Assembly (NCBI RefSeq): GCF_023065955.2
Contig: NW_026622808.1
Span: forward strand, 46,822,475-46,886,474
Direction of reading: 5' to 3'
DNA: 64,000 bases
Source: Ursus arctos
Lineage: Eukaryota; Chordata; Mammalia; Carnivora; Ursidae
Below, one piece after another: positions 22,638 to 34,318 of the stretch. A model generated the notes under the pieces. That model saw nothing but the letters and a program-made list of their open reading frames with translations, made no database searches and was not told where the DNA came from. Position 1 is the first letter of the stretch, and each line of letters begins with the position of its first letter. Both the position numbers and the translations under genes were made by a program.

Positions 22638-22959
22638 ACGTGGACCTTACTTAGATCCTTATTCAATCAAAGAGAACAAATATTTTACGGTACTGGATCA
22701 TTAGTACTGTGAACATTAGATATTTGATAACCACGGTATTACAGTTAATTGTTTTAGCTTAAAAAATTTTAAATCACTTTTAAAAAATCCCTCTTACAGC
22801 ACATATTGAACTAGATAGGAAATGACTGAACACCTGTGAACTGCTTCAAGATAAAATAGGAAGGAGGAAAGGGTGGAGGATGGGTGGTGGCACTCTGCGG
22901 CTCATTGTACTATTCTGTCCGCTCTTTCTGTGTGCCCTTCGTCTCTGGAGACAAGAGGG

Positions 22960-23065
22960 AAAACAGGCTGCACAAAAGCAGGGGTCTTCATCATCTTGTT
23001 CCCTCTTCCCCGTCCCCAGCACAGTCCCTGACAAAGAAGGGGTTCAGTCAGTAAAGTGCATCCGA
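22960..23065 (+). repeat. L2-like 3' fragment
   Basis: 'gtcttcatcatcttgttccc', 'cgtccccagcacagtccctg' and 'ggggttcagtcagtaaa' resemble the L2 end ('cttgtctgtcttgttcaccgctgtatccccagtgcc...gcactcaataaa'). Weak because short. Confidence 0.4.
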
Positions 23066-23559
23066 GAAGGAAAAGCAAAAACAAAACCAAGGGCTCCATA
23101 AGTATTTGATGAAGGAAGGAGAGGACACGCCCACGACTCCCTATTGGCCATTTAGTTCCTATGAGTCACTTCACTGATCTGAAGGTAGAGGCATCAACGG
23201 TGCTCCTACCATCTAAAGCTCAGTAAAACGTTCCCCAGGCTGCATCCGCTGAAATCACAGACGCTGCCGTGGTCAACAGCACCTGCTGCTTCTCCTCCTT
23301 GCTGTCACTACTGTTATCCCTCTAGGTGGCTTCTCCTGGGCGCCTGACAGCTCCGTTCCCACATACCGGCCAGTTTTATGGGAATGCAATACAAGGGAGA
23401 AAAAACCCTACCCAAAGCAACCTGCTTCTTTATTTTTAAAACAATAGGTACTTACTGAGCCTGTACTACGAGCCAGAACCGATCTGAGTACTGAGGACAC
23501 TTCATGCACTCACATTTTTAGTGATGGTCACAGGCCTAGCACACCCTTCTCCAATTACA
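23066..23559. other. Unique sequence, nothing recognised
   Basis: Slightly GC-richer than its surroundings. No gene or repeat is recognised. Confidence 0.4.
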
Positions 23560-23785
23560 CCATAGAAGAGATAGCAAGGCAGACTGAGCTCTAGAATTTA
23601 GGAGACCAGGTATGAATCCTGGTGTTACTACTTACCAGAGACTGGGATATCACATGAATGATTTAAACTCTCTTCACCTCAGCGTCGTCACTGATAAACC
23701 GGAGAACACTGAAAACTACTTCCCAGAGCTGCTGTTAGGACTAAACCAAGTGCTTATCACAATGCCCAGTACAAAACAATCATGA
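23560..23785 (+). repeat. MIR SINE, near full length
   Basis: 'gagaccaggtatgaatcctg', 'gttactacttaccagagact', 'ctcttcacctcagcgtcg', 'gctgttaggactaaaccaag' and 'atgcccagtaca' run in MIR order from B-box to tail. Confidence 0.8.
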
Positions 23786-24007
23786 AAATTACTGAAGACA
23801 GCACCAATTTTTTTCCCCTAGGAAAATCTGAAAAATTCATTTGCTTTAATTAAAAGAGGATTAGAAGTTATTTGGCCAAGCCACCGTGTCTAGCTACTAC
23901 CCTTGCAAATGCAGACGCTGACATGATTTGGGGAATACCTGTCTTGCCTTTTCCCTAAGCTCCTATGGGATCCTGGAGGAGAGAAGAAACTAACCGCCAG
24001 AGCTGCA

Positions 24008-24039
24008 GATGTGCAAATAGTGGTACTTATTTGCACATC
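24008..24039. repeat. Perfect 12-bp inverted repeat, 8-nt loop
   Basis: Arms gatgtgcaaata (24008-24019) and tatttgcacatc (24028-24039) are exact reverse complements around gtggtact. It could form a cruciform or RNA hairpin, or serve as a symmetric protein site. Confidence 0.9.
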
Positions 24040-25189
24040 ACATCTGGAAACCTTTCCAACTCCTTGGTGGCCAAGAACTCTTCATGAGTTCCAAAGCAAT
24101 AGGTCTTGCTCCACAAGGGAAATGAACACATCCCTCTGCAGGGATGGAAGAAAGCAAGGGGCCCAGTGGGTCTAGAGGCCCCAGGTAAGGGCCCAAACTT
24201 CCAGGTGTTAAAAAAAACATATGACCGGTGATGGAGACCCTAAGAAAGCTGCACGGAAAAGGCACATAGGTTGTTAAAAGGGTTTTGCACAAGGTTCATT
24301 ATCTTCAACAATAAATCAGTCCTTTGCTCTCAGCTGACCCATCCTCGGTCCACCATTAATGGATTCGTGAGCAAAGAAACGGACACAACAGCTTTCCATT
24401 TCCTCCTGAAAGTGGCCAGCTAAATACCTTTTACATCTAATGCAGTATGTAGGGCTTGGGTTTTTATTCAGGAAGGCAATAATAACAGAAGCCATGGTTT
24501 TTCTCTTGTCTATCAATAATTTAAACTCTTAGTAAGTTATGGGCAATATCTGCTTGCTGGAAAATGCCATGTTTCTCTCCATCCAAACATCTTTTGCTAC
24601 TAGACACCAGCAAATCTGTGGGAATATTCAAAAATATTTTAAAATTAAATGGATACTAAATACTCACAGATGCTCTCAGACGGAGGCAAGTCCTGCGCTC
24701 CCTAAGCTCGTGCCACCAGACATACACACACAAATGGCCGGAGATAAAGAGGAGACAGCACCATCTTCAAAAAGCACCAAGATGCATGAACCGCTTTTAA
24801 AGAGCAAACTAGTTTAAGATATTTAAAAGATAATCTTTGAAAAAATCTAAGCCTGAGGTTACTTTTGGGAAAACTGGGAGCCAGAATGATTACAAGAGAG
24901 CTTCTAGCTGGTCAATTAAACATTTTGGTCAAGGGCACATCCTTTTGTTCGCCCAAATGGAGGTGGGCTCTTATCATGTTTAGAATCTGTCTAAACAAAG
25001 AAGTAGCTTTAAAGTCAATTGCTTAAAACTTTAGCCTTAGCAGAGGGGTGCCAAAGCTGGCTAGTACTGGCTCCCAAGAGCATCTCTTCTCAAATCCTTG
25101 TTCAGTGACTTCATTTTGGTAGCTTGGGTGCAGCCATAGTGGGTATATTTACACCACAGAAATCAGGAAGTGCTACCATCAGTGAGCCG
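24040..25189. other. Unique sequence, nothing recognised
   Basis: No repeat family or exon evidence. The 92-residue frame at 24539-24817 has no domain. Confidence 0.45.
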
Positions 25190-25870
25190 GTTGTAAACAC
25201 TTATCAGCACACTACTGAAGCTCAACGTCCATCAAAAATGGACTGGTTAAATAAATTACTACACAATTGTATAATGGCCTTCCAAAACACTTTGGAAGGT
25301 AATACATACAGAACTATGTATTTATCAATAAGAAAAAACTTCCACAGTACTTTTAAATTAAAATTATATTTAATTTAAAGGTTACATACATATATACAAA
25401 CACATATATTTTTATATGTGTCATGCCATTTCAATAAGATATATATGGACCTGTACACATGTATAGGAAAAAATCAGGAAACATATACATCAAAATGATA
25501 GAAACACATTATCAATGGATGGTAGGGGGGCGCCTGGGTAGCGCAGTCGTTAAAGCGTCTGCCTTCGGCTCAGGGCGTGATCCTGGCGTTCCGGGATCGA
25601 GTCCCACATCAGGCTCCTCCGCTAGGAGCCTGCTTCTTCCTCTCCCACTCCCCCTGCTGTGTTCCCTCTCTCGCTGGCTGTCTCTCTGTCACATAAATAA
25701 ATAAAATCTTAAAAAAAAAAAAAAAATGGATGGTAGGATTATGAGTAAGTTCTAACTTGTTCTTACTTTCCTAAATTTTCCCAAGTTTTCAGAATAAACA
25801 GCTATGATTTCATAATGGACAGGGAATCATAATAAAACTTAAATAAAAATAAATTATTATACTAACATAG
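25190..25870 (+). mobile_element. L1M 3' UTR, split by a SINEC
   Basis: Left of the SINEC: 'tccatcaaaaatggactggt', 'tacacaattgtataatggcc', 'catgtataggaaaaaatcag'. Right: 'taaattttcccaagttttc' and 'aataaacagctatgatttca'. These follow the L1M 3' UTR. The SINEC at 25527 interrupts it. Confidence 0.65.
25527..25724 (+). mobile_element. SINEC, ursid-type, young-looking
   Basis: Head 'ggggcgcctgggtagcgcag', body with 'cagggcgtgatcctggcgtt' and 'cacatcaggctcctccgcta', and an unbroken A-tail of about 16. A 13-bp duplication aatggatggtagg lies on both sides without mismatch, indicating a recent insertion. Confidence 0.95.
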
Positions 25871-26490
25871 GCATATGCATTTCAATGCTAGTATGATGAA
25901 CTACTTAGAGATGAAGATGATTAGAATAAGTAGAGGAGAATATTATTTTTAAAATATGCTGAAATGAATTAGTTATCAGAGTTCTGTGTAAATTCTCAAA
26001 AGTTGTTCTTGCCTAAATAAACCTTCTGCTTCTGGGCTAATTAAGTATAGCCACCCAGTCTGATGAAACTTTGAAAAATAAAGTAATAAATAATTGAGGA
26101 GACTATTTTTCTTAGTGACTTTTCCTACCATTACACACACTGGTCTACATCATGCAACACTTGGTACATTTCATGCCTAATGCAGAAGACCAGACCAACC
26201 TGACACTTAGCAGCATGGATTTTTTTTTTTATTCTCTAATTATACTCAGGGCATTGTATTGAGACGTCAACACTTTTGCCATTAGGAAGCTCTAACAATC
26301 TCAGGTCCTCCGGAGTTCCTTTGCAGTAGGTATTGAAGATGGAAACCATGACCAACTTCCCACTTCAAATTCTGAGTTTTTCCCAACACCTCTCAAACAT
26401 GTTATCAATGACAACATTGGCGTGAGGAATAACAAAGTCTATAAAAAGGAGTAAGAGGAAATTAATCCATTCTATTAGCACTGCCCTTAG
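25871..26490. other. Unique sequence, nothing recognised
   Basis: AT-rich, with a T-run at 26220-26231. No family is recognised. Confidence 0.4.
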
Positions 26491-27068
26491 TGTTACAGGA
26501 TTTTTGTCCCCGTTAGCGCCCCAGTTCTTGGTCACGCTGCTTTGAAGAATGAAGAGGTAGACCAGACAAAGAATGGTGGGCAGCAAAGCAAAGTGTTTTG
26601 AGCAAGAGTATAAAGCTAACGGAGAGGAAGAGAAGCCCAGGAGAGTTGCCCCTGGAGTTTCTAAGTTTAGGGGTTTTGACGAGCTCTTTAGTGGATCTTA
26701 AGCAATTCAGGTGTGCTGAGTCATGCCACTCAGGGCTTTGGCCACATTATCTGTCTACCTACTAGGTTAATGTCTCTGTGCTGATGGGTTGGTTTTTTGT
26801 TTTTTGTTTTTTTTTTCCCTGACATCAGGGGGCTTATGTCTCTGCCCCTCGCCCATGATATTGACAAATGCTTTGTGGTTAATTGTCTTATTTTAGGACA
26901 TTTTGCAAAAGTCATTTCTGCAAGGGCTGCAAAGCAGAATGTCAGTCTGGGCCTGTCTAAGCTGCAGAACAAGATGTTAGTGCTGTTTTATTTGAGCTGT
27001 CCTGACTCCATATTTTCTTGTTGGGGACCCTGGCCCTGTCTACCTACCTGTCCAACTCACTCCTAACA
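26491..27068 (-). mobile_element. Solo ERV LTR (class I-like), antisense
   Basis: A 578-bp unit begins tgttacagg and ends ctcctaaca on the + strand, giving inverted termini TGTTA/TAACA. It is bounded by a perfect 4-bp duplication 'ttag' (26487-26490 and 27069-27072). Read in reverse, the right half contains 'tgcccaccattctttgtctg' and 'gtgaccaagaactgg', which resemble the R-U5 region of mammalian gammaretrovirus-like LTRs. A 4-bp duplication fits that class. No gag, pol or env sequence adjoins it, so it is a solo LTR. The exact family name was not determined. Confidence 0.75.
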
Positions 27069-27239
27069 TTAGCACCACCTCCCCTGGGGGAGGTTCACTT
27101 GCCATATGCCTCAGGCACCACCTGACTAAAGGCTTTAAAATTAGGTTTTGCTTATTCTTATTCAAGTTTTTCAGATTTGCCCAGTTTTTCATGACACTGA
27201 CAGTTCTGAAGAGGACAAGCCAGGTACTTTGTGAAAAAA

Positions 27240-27720
27240 AAAAAAAAAACCTTCAATTTGGGTTTGTCTGATGTTTTCTCAAGAATAACAAAGGGCAAGA
27301 TGCCCTTCTGATGACCACACATTAGGGGTACATGATGTCAACATGGCTTTTTACTGGTGATATTGACCTTGATTCACTTAGTTAAGGTTGTATCTGCCAG
27401 GTTTTCTCCACTATAAAGTCATTATTTTCCAAACCCTATTCCTTGGAAGGGAGTCACCAAGCCAATGCTGCACTTCAGAGAAAGCAAATTAAGCTCCCCC
27501 TTCTGGAGGTGAAAGTATCACTATATAGTATTTGGAATTAAGTAAGGAAGATTTGAGTCTTCTTCCTACTTATCTATCTATTCCATCATTTACTGTTACC
27601 ATTGTGGACTTATACATTTTCTGTTTTGGGCCATAATCCAATACTATTCTTTATTTTGTTGCTATTTTCTATTTTCAGCCTACACTGAAATATGAGAAAT
27701 TGAGCTCTAGGATTTTCTCA
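27240..27720. mobile_element. Ancient L1-type fragment
   Basis: 'ggtttgtctgatgttttctc', 'tagttaaggttgtatctgcc', 'caggttttctccactataaa' and 'ccataatccaatactattct' recur widely in mammalian genomes as old L1M-class sequence. Strand and subfamily are unassigned. Confidence 0.5.
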
Positions 27721-28149
27721 TGCATTCAAAGTGCATGTTCGGCTATGTTACACAGAAATATTTCATTTATCTTAAATTTATATGTTCCCAGCTTCCATAG
27801 TTGCCCCATAGTTCCAGGACTCTAAAATTTCCTATACAAATGTCTGCATTTCCAGGTTCACCACACTGCAGAGCCCCAGGGGGTACTAATCACAAAACAA
27901 TTTTTAAAAAAATTAAGGATTTCCTTCATCCAGTCCCAAGGAACCTGCTACTGATTATAAACCTCGGTCTTTACCACCAACTATTGGGTAGCTCTCCTTT
28001 TTTCCCCTTCCATATTCCGTTCCTTTCCCTAATACAGGCAAAACAGCAGTATTCATGACCAAGAGCCTAAGAGACTTATCGGACTTTAGAGAGTGCTGAA
28101 TTGGGAGGTAAGACAGCAAGTGGGGAAGACAAGAAGAAAACAAGTACTT
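27721..28149. other. Unique sequence, nothing recognised
   Basis: No repeat or gene evidence. Confidence 0.4.
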
Positions 28150-28197
28150 CCATTTATCAATTGATTGACCATATGTCAGGCACAGTGCAAAGAATAT

Positions 28198-28239
<42 letters not shown>

Positions 28240-28405
28240 TCTCTCAAAGCTCAAGAATCCCTTCAGGAGACAGTAATATCCTACAGAATGTACTCAGCAA
28301 AATGAGATAATGCCAAAGTCACACACAACTAGTTAGTTATCTATAGACTCAAATTACCCTGTTCCAAAGCTCTTTCTCTCATGCACTAGACTCAGCTGCC
28401 TCCAA
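28150..28405 (-). repeat. MIR SINE, antisense, with poly-T inserted
   Basis: Before the T-run: 'ccatatgtcaggcacagtgc'. After it: 'gataatgccaaagtcacaca', 'tagactcaaattaccctgtt' and 'catgcactagactcagctgc'. These are antisense MIR landmarks, separated at 28200-28238 by 39 consecutive T. Confidence 0.6.
28200..28238. repeat. Uninterrupted 39-T run
   Basis: A pure homopolymer inside MIR sequence with no adjacent SINE or L1 body to explain it as an A-tail. Confidence 0.95.
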
Positions 28406-29224
28406 GCAGGCCTGGGTCTCAACCTTGGAATGCCTCTAACTTCGGGTGGCTGAGTCCAGGGAGTCACACACAGACTTATCAGGAGCAGCTTTACTTCAAG
28501 CCCAACTCATCTACGCTCCCCACCACATGCTACAAATTTTAATTCCCTAGCTATGTGCTCTTGGCATGGAGGAAGTTATATAAGATCGCTGACACAGTTA
28601 TTACAGAGAGGGATAAGCTCTCTCCCATCTCATTTCAGTACTCAGAAGAACCGTTCTACTCTACTTACACTGATGCCAACATCTAAGTTGTTTTATCACC
28701 AAATCCTTTCGACTGCCTGCAGTACAATTTTTTAAAAAAGGAGTCATGTATAAAAATAAACAGCATCTTTTCATCTATCATGACAATGGTGATCCAAAAA
28801 TTTCCCTGAGCATTTCCTTCCAGATAAACCAGTAACCACTCACTTATAGAGAGCACACGGTCAACTAGAGTTGGCTTCATAATATATTAATTAACATAGC
28901 TTCATTCTGCGATGACAAGAGCCCATCTGCTTTCTTGGCACCAAAGAAGAGATGGATTACAAGTCAGCTTCAGGGAGACCGGAGCCTAGAATGTTTCTAT
29001 GTGCACATCAATCTGGAAAGTTCTTATCTAGCTCTACTTCTCGCTGTTAACTCAAAACATCCTAACAGATCTCTTCAGCAGGCCAGAGGAGGGCTGTTTA
29101 TCCATCAAGTTCTGTCACAAACGGGGTGAACAGCAAGCACCCAGCAACACAATCTAACTCTAGAGTTCAAGCTTTACGAGAGAGAGAAAGTCAATTCCAC
29201 AAAAACATTTTCTTCCATCAAATC
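28406..29224. other. Unique sequence, nothing recognised
   Basis: No repeat or exon evidence. Confidence 0.45.
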
Positions 29225-29424
29225 TTTTTTTTAAACATATATTTATTTATTTGGTGGGGGGGGCAGAGGGAGAGGGAGAAGGAGAATGTCAAGCAGACTC
29301 CCCATTGAGTGTGGACCCCCCAACTGGGGGCTCAATCTCACAACCCTGAGATCATGAGATCTCACAACCCTGAGAGGAAACCAAGAGTCGGATGCTCAAT
29401 GGACTGAGCCACCCAGGCGCCCCC
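29225..29424 (-). mobile_element. SINEC, antisense, with internal duplication
   Basis: 'tttatttatttggtgggggg' through 'gagccacccaggcgccccc', flanked by ccatcaaatctt on both sides. The segment tctcacaaccctgag occurs twice with a 24-bp period (from 29336 and from 29360), which is a private tandem duplication in this copy. Confidence 0.92.
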
Positions 29425-29699
29425 ACCATCAAATCTTAATGTAAACACCTCTCTATAGCTAAACCCAGTTTATGTGTTGTTGTTCTTTGAGGTCATATAA
29501 TCTATAATCTATGGTTCCATCTCTTCAGATGGCACTTCTTGAAAGAGTGAGCACTAAGATGGAGCACTGGAAGAACCAGGGTAAGCACCATGCATGTGGC
29601 TGTCTGGTTAAAAATTAATGGTGTGCTCTCCGAAGTCCAAGGGCAGAAATCTAAGCCGATTAACATGGTTTCAAATTTAAAATCCACGAGTGCATAGGC

Positions 29700-30278
29700 T
29701 GTAGTAGGCAGAATCATGGTCCCCTAAAGATGTCCACATCCTGACTCCCAGTGAATACCCTGTGAAAGGACTTTGCAGATACAACCAAGGATATGGACCT
29801 TGATGTGTGGAGATGATCCTGGATTATTGGGTGAGCCCAATCCAGTCACCCGAGTCCTTAAACACTGAGAAACTTTCCTGGTCAGAGCGATGAGACAGAA
29901 GGAGGAGGAGAGATTCCAACGGTGGAAAAAACTCAACCCGTTGCTGCTGGCTTTAAAGGTGGAAGATGATGACCATAGCTGAGGAATATGTGTGGCCTCT
30001 AGAAGCTGAGAACAGTTCTCAGTTGACAGCCAGTAAGGAAATGGGGATCTCCCTATTATAATCACAACAAACTGAATTTTGCCAACAACCCAGATGAGCA
30101 AGGAAACCAATTTTCCCCTTGAGCTTCCAGAAGGGAAAGCAGCCCTGCCAACACCTTGGATTTTAGCCCCACAAGACCTGTGTCTGGCTTCTGACCCGCA
30201 GAAACAAAATAAACTTGTGTTGTCTTAAGACACTAAGTTGATAGTAATTTGTTACAGCAGCAATAGAAAATTGATATA
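29700..30278 (+). mobile_element. MaLR-type LTR, complete
   Basis: A 579-bp unit starts 'tgtagtaggcagaatcatgg' and continues with 'aaaggactttgcagatacaa', 'ctggattattgggtgagccc', 'gcagccctgccaacaccttg' and 'gtaatttgttacagcagcaa'. These are typical of MLT1-class LTRs. A 5-bp repeat 'taggc' (29695-29699 and 30279-30283) fits an ERVL/MaLR target duplication. The last bases (gatata) no longer show the canonical CA. Subfamily is uncertain; the central portion is longer than MLT1A. Confidence 0.75.
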
Positions 30279-30283
30279 TAGGC

Positions 30284-31205
30284 TCAGGCAAAATGAACCC
30301 CATTTCTGAACATCTTCTTAGGCTCTCAGTCTTTAAAATCAAAAGGAACCAGTTACATAGTTTACTGTTTACAAATGTTCTTTAGGGAGAGTTACTGCAG
30401 AATCACATTTGCAACACCAAAGACAGCTGTTGGTGTCGGGCAAAGTCTCCAAGAGATTATTACCAAAGATATTAAATCATGCCAGTCTATTCTAAAAGGC
30501 AAAGATAATTAACTTTGATCGGTAATTTCTAGTTGTTTTTTTCAAGTATTAGGAGCTTATAAGATGGAAGGGGAAAAAAAGGCCATGGACCCCTACATGA
30601 ACAGTTGTGCTTTCAGTAAGTGTGGATAGATAAACAACATAATCCCCAAATCAACTCTGGATTCACCAATGCTCGTAAACAAATCAGCACCTTATTAATC
30701 ACACGTGAAAAATTGTATTCCAGACACAAGTGAGACAATTATATATGCAGACAAAGCCTGATACACATATGGATGCACAGGTCCTTCTGGACCCTGACCA
30801 CCAGCATGGCCCAGACCCATAACATGGAAACCATTATGGTCTTAGCATACACTGTGTCAGAAAGTACCTTGCTTGCAACATCACAGATTTTCTACTTTCT
30901 ATCTTAAGGATGAGTGTGAACATATTTTTAATATCTTAAGGATTTTTAATCCTTTTACTTTTAAAAGATTTTTTAATAATCACAAATCCATCGGAGGTTA
31001 TTTACTGCTAAAGACACACTTGGAAACAATACTGTAAAAGAATGACTATCAAAAAAAAAGTTGCTTCCCAAAAGACACCTAGGGTAGCTATAGTTGCCAA
31101 TGCATGATGGCTGAACCATGACTCCCTTGGAAGTTTACAAGGAATATATAAAATAAATTTTAAAAGGGAAATGGATTCAATTACTTTTCTAAATGTTAAA
31201 TCACA
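30284..31205. other. Unique sequence, nothing recognised
   Basis: AT-rich, without recognisable repeats or coding features. Confidence 0.45.
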
Positions 31206-31351
31206 GGGGCGCCTGGGTGGCTCAGTTGGTTGAGAATCCGACTCTTGATACCAGCTCAGATCTTGATCACAGGGTTGTTAGTTCAAGCCCCATGTTGGAC
31301 TCCACACTTTAAAAAAATTAATTAATTTAAAAATAAAAAAATAAAAATAAA
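31206..31351 (+). mobile_element. SINEC, short old subtype
   Basis: Head 'ggggcgcctgggtggctcag', B-box 'agttcaagccccatgttgga', then an A/T-rich tail with no TC-rich block. The tail grades into aaataaaaataaaata, so the end is approximate. Confidence 0.88.
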
Positions 31352-31835
31352 ATACTGAACCACAAAAAAACAAACAAAAAAACAGTACTTGGAGAATATG
31401 CTGCTAATCACATCTTCTCTCAATAGACATGACTTCCCCAGACTCCCCATCCTAGGCTTTGTAACAGACTCCTTACCAGTTCAGGCTCCTGGAGGTCACA
31501 GCTAAAGAATTCAAGGCTGACCTACACTGGTGATCGACGCCAATGTGGTTTATAATTAACAGTATTATATTATGCAATCCTTTGAAAATAATCACGTGTC
31601 CATGTGACTGAACACTGGAACACTTACCCAAAGTTTATCAAGGTTTCAATAATCTTACTTCAACATTAGGGGTAAGTAAAATATAGAGATGACAATACCT
31701 CCATTGTTCATCATGAATCCTACTTGTGACATGTGATGATGATAAATGAAAAGGTTTCTATTATTAAATTGAAGCACATAAGCATGTAAAACAGGAGAGA
31801 GGGTACCATTTGATGGTTTTAGAAAGTTATGTGGT
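31352..31835. other. Unique sequence, nothing recognised
   Basis: The gap between two SINECs. No other feature is recognised. Confidence 0.45.
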
Positions 31836-32035
31836 GGGGCGCCTGGGTGGCACAGCGGTTAGGCGTCTGCCTTCGGCTCACGGCGTGATCCCGGCGTTAT
31901 GGGATCGAGCCCCACATCAGGCTCCTCCGCTATGAGCCTGCTTCTTCCTCTCCCACTCCCCCTGCTTGTGCTCCCTCTCTCGCTGGCTGTTTCTATCTTT
32001 AATAAATAAATAAAATCTTTCAAAAAAAAAAAAAA
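31836..32035 (+). mobile_element. SINEC, ursid-type, youngest-looking copy
   Basis: Complete from 'ggggcgcctgggtggcacag' to 'aataaataaataaaatcttt' and a 14-A tail after one C. A perfect 15-bp duplication agaaagttatgtggt lies at 31821-31835 and 32036-32050. The body carries 'cggcgtgatcccggcgttat' and 'ctccgctatgagcctgcttc', closely matching the copy at 58113. Confidence 0.97.
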
Positions 32036-32069
32036 AGAAAGTTATGTGGTATCTTTAAAAACTAAACAC

Positions 32070-32220
32070 TAGCTTGGCATCTAGACCTACGAATAATCAG
32101 CTGTGTATCTCCAGGCAAGCAATTAGACCTCTCTGAGCCGACATGATTTCCCCCTCATTTGTGAAATGAGGGAGCTGGTCTGCATTTAACTCTACATTCT
32201 AAATTTATGAATGCTCTGTG
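32070..32220 (+). repeat. MIR SINE fragment
   Basis: 'cagctgtgtatctccaggca', 'gcaattagacctctctgagc' and 'ctcatttgtgaaatgaggga' follow the MIR core. Confidence 0.7.
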
Positions 32221-32261
32221 GACGAACACCGTCCTTAACTTGAACTTTGGTTCCTTACTTC

Positions 32262-32366
32262 TAACACTGAGCTAGAAGTCAGCCCACTGCTTTAAACCCT
32301 ACCCCTGATTTAATGAACAACCTCAAGCAAGTGTGGTCCCCGGCAAGCCTCAGCTTCTCCCCTGCT
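32262..32366 (+). repeat. Possible second MIR fragment
   Basis: 'gaacaacctcaagcaagtgt' and 'aagcctcagcttctcccctg' resemble the MIR core, but the match is weak. Confidence 0.35.
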
Positions 32367-34089
32367 AAAAGCTTCCTATTCGAATTGTGAGGAAAAATAA
32401 AGCCACTTGGGAAGAAATTTCTATATAAGCCAAGTAGCGTTACTGTTTACAAAAACTAAAACAAGCACAAAGTAAAACTCAAAGCTAGCGAGTTTGTTTT
32501 CCTTTATATTTTTAAGAATGGGGTATGTGGAGGGGAGAAGTATAAAGATAAAACAGCTCATTGTAACCAAGTACACTGTTGAACTTGACATTCTTCTTCC
32601 AAAGTACACAAAATGGAACACTTAATCCATAAAATAGATTTGAAGAATGGCTTCTGACCCTTGACAGTTGGCATGGAACCACAATAAAGAAGGCCAAGTT
32701 TTTGAACAAAAAAGCAAAGAACTAAATGACTCCTGGTCTTCAGATTCGGGCAGGAAAGCCAAAACAAAACAAAACAAAATTCCACAAATATTTTTGGCAA
32801 GCGAGAATTTGAAAAGCACCTACTGGAGAAAACCTACTCACATGAATGGGAGTGTCAGATGATACAGCACAGTGAACTACACTGACTTCAAAAACAAGAA
32901 GGAAAGGCAAGGTGGCAGGTATTCAAAGCTGTTACTGCAGACGTGAAATCGAAAACGGTAAATCTGCAACTTGCCCCCATGTATGTGAGACACAGGGTGA
33001 CGGTGAGGAGAAGAGAATTCTCGCACACATGCTTTATCCGCTCCTGGACTTACTGAGTAGTGAGTAATAATTGTGGAGGCCTTGCTTTTAATACTGTGCC
33101 AATACTCCCTTGCCAGACTTCATTCTGTCATTCATCAAGAGGTCTTTAACGTTTTGCTGTCATCACTCCCAAGTGCCTTTTAGTCTCTGATGTTCCAACC
33201 ATCCCTCTTCTTGAGGGTACCTCTCTCTTGTCTGCCCACAGACGAATGTTTAAGTGTGGCCAGCACGAGAACGACTGCAGAGCCTAGGCATACAGCACAT
33301 AGCAGATCCACCGACCACCACATTTAACTGGCAGAATTGAGGTCTCCCAAATCAGTGCCTGCAAAAGCAGCTGCTTCGGTATCGTCCTTGTGCCTTATAA
33401 GCTGGTGAAGCCCTTTAAAAAGTATGCCAAGGGGGGAGCTAAGAAAGATTCTTCAAGACAACAGTGAAAGACTTTCAGTGTGCTTTTGGCACGTACAATC
33501 AAACTAAACGCATTGAAAATAAACTCTCATGAACTGGAAAATCACAAAAATAAAAAGCTTACAGGCAATTCTTCCTAACCCGAATGCAATCAAATCTCTG
33601 AATGGGGGTTCCATGCTCATGTGTCTTGTAGGTACCCTCTGCCAGACTCCTCCACCTGTATCAAGGGAGGAGTCACTCACCCTTCGAGACTCCTAGATAA
33701 AGCTCGAGCTCCTTTCCTTCTGCCACAAAAGTGCCCAGCCCACAGCTTTTGTTCCAGCAATTTGCATGTGCTTTGCAGTTGTTCCTTTTTCTTTTTTTTC
33801 TGACCATCTCTCGCAGAAGACCGGAGCTTCTTGTTCATTTCTCTACCTCCACAGCTTAGTCCCACCCTAGACACACAAGAGATACTTAATATTCACTTCC
33901 ATGACCATCAGGCAAGCAAGGCATCTGCCTTACTTGTAGCCATCAGGGTCTCTACCCACTCTGGTGAAAATGGCACACCATTATGGATACTGTTGAGTAC
34001 GTAAGTCTGATTATTTCTACACAATGTGGGGGAGGCTTGAACCCTACTCACTGCTTTCACTCAGTATACGACTGTGTCAAGGGAACAGC
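32367..34089. other. Unique sequence, mostly unrecognised
   Basis: Part of 33690-33890 (for example ttgttccagcaatttgcatg and agagatacttaata) may be a worn L2 piece, which I could not confirm. Antisense frames at 32421-32819 overlap one another in AT-rich DNA and have no domain. Confidence 0.4.
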
Positions 34090-34318
34090 TTACATGTGCA
34101 TTATTATTATTCTTGTTGCCCTTAAAATCCTCCCAACAAGGCTACAGCAGTGCTATTATCATTCCCATTCTTATGGAGGAGGTCACTAGGGCCTGGGAGG
34201 GTGAATGGCTTTTCCAGTATCTCCCAAAAGAAAATCAGCGCTAGAGCAAGGCCAGGAACCCAGATCTATCCAACTTCCAACACTCAGGCTTTATGACCTC
34301 TCCAAGCTACCCAGCAAC
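34090..34318 (-). repeat. MIR SINE, antisense, near full length
   Basis: 'tgctattatcattcccattc', 'tatggaggaggtcactaggg' and 'gagcaaggccaggaaccc' follow antisense MIR order and end near the MIR 5' end. Confidence 0.6.
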
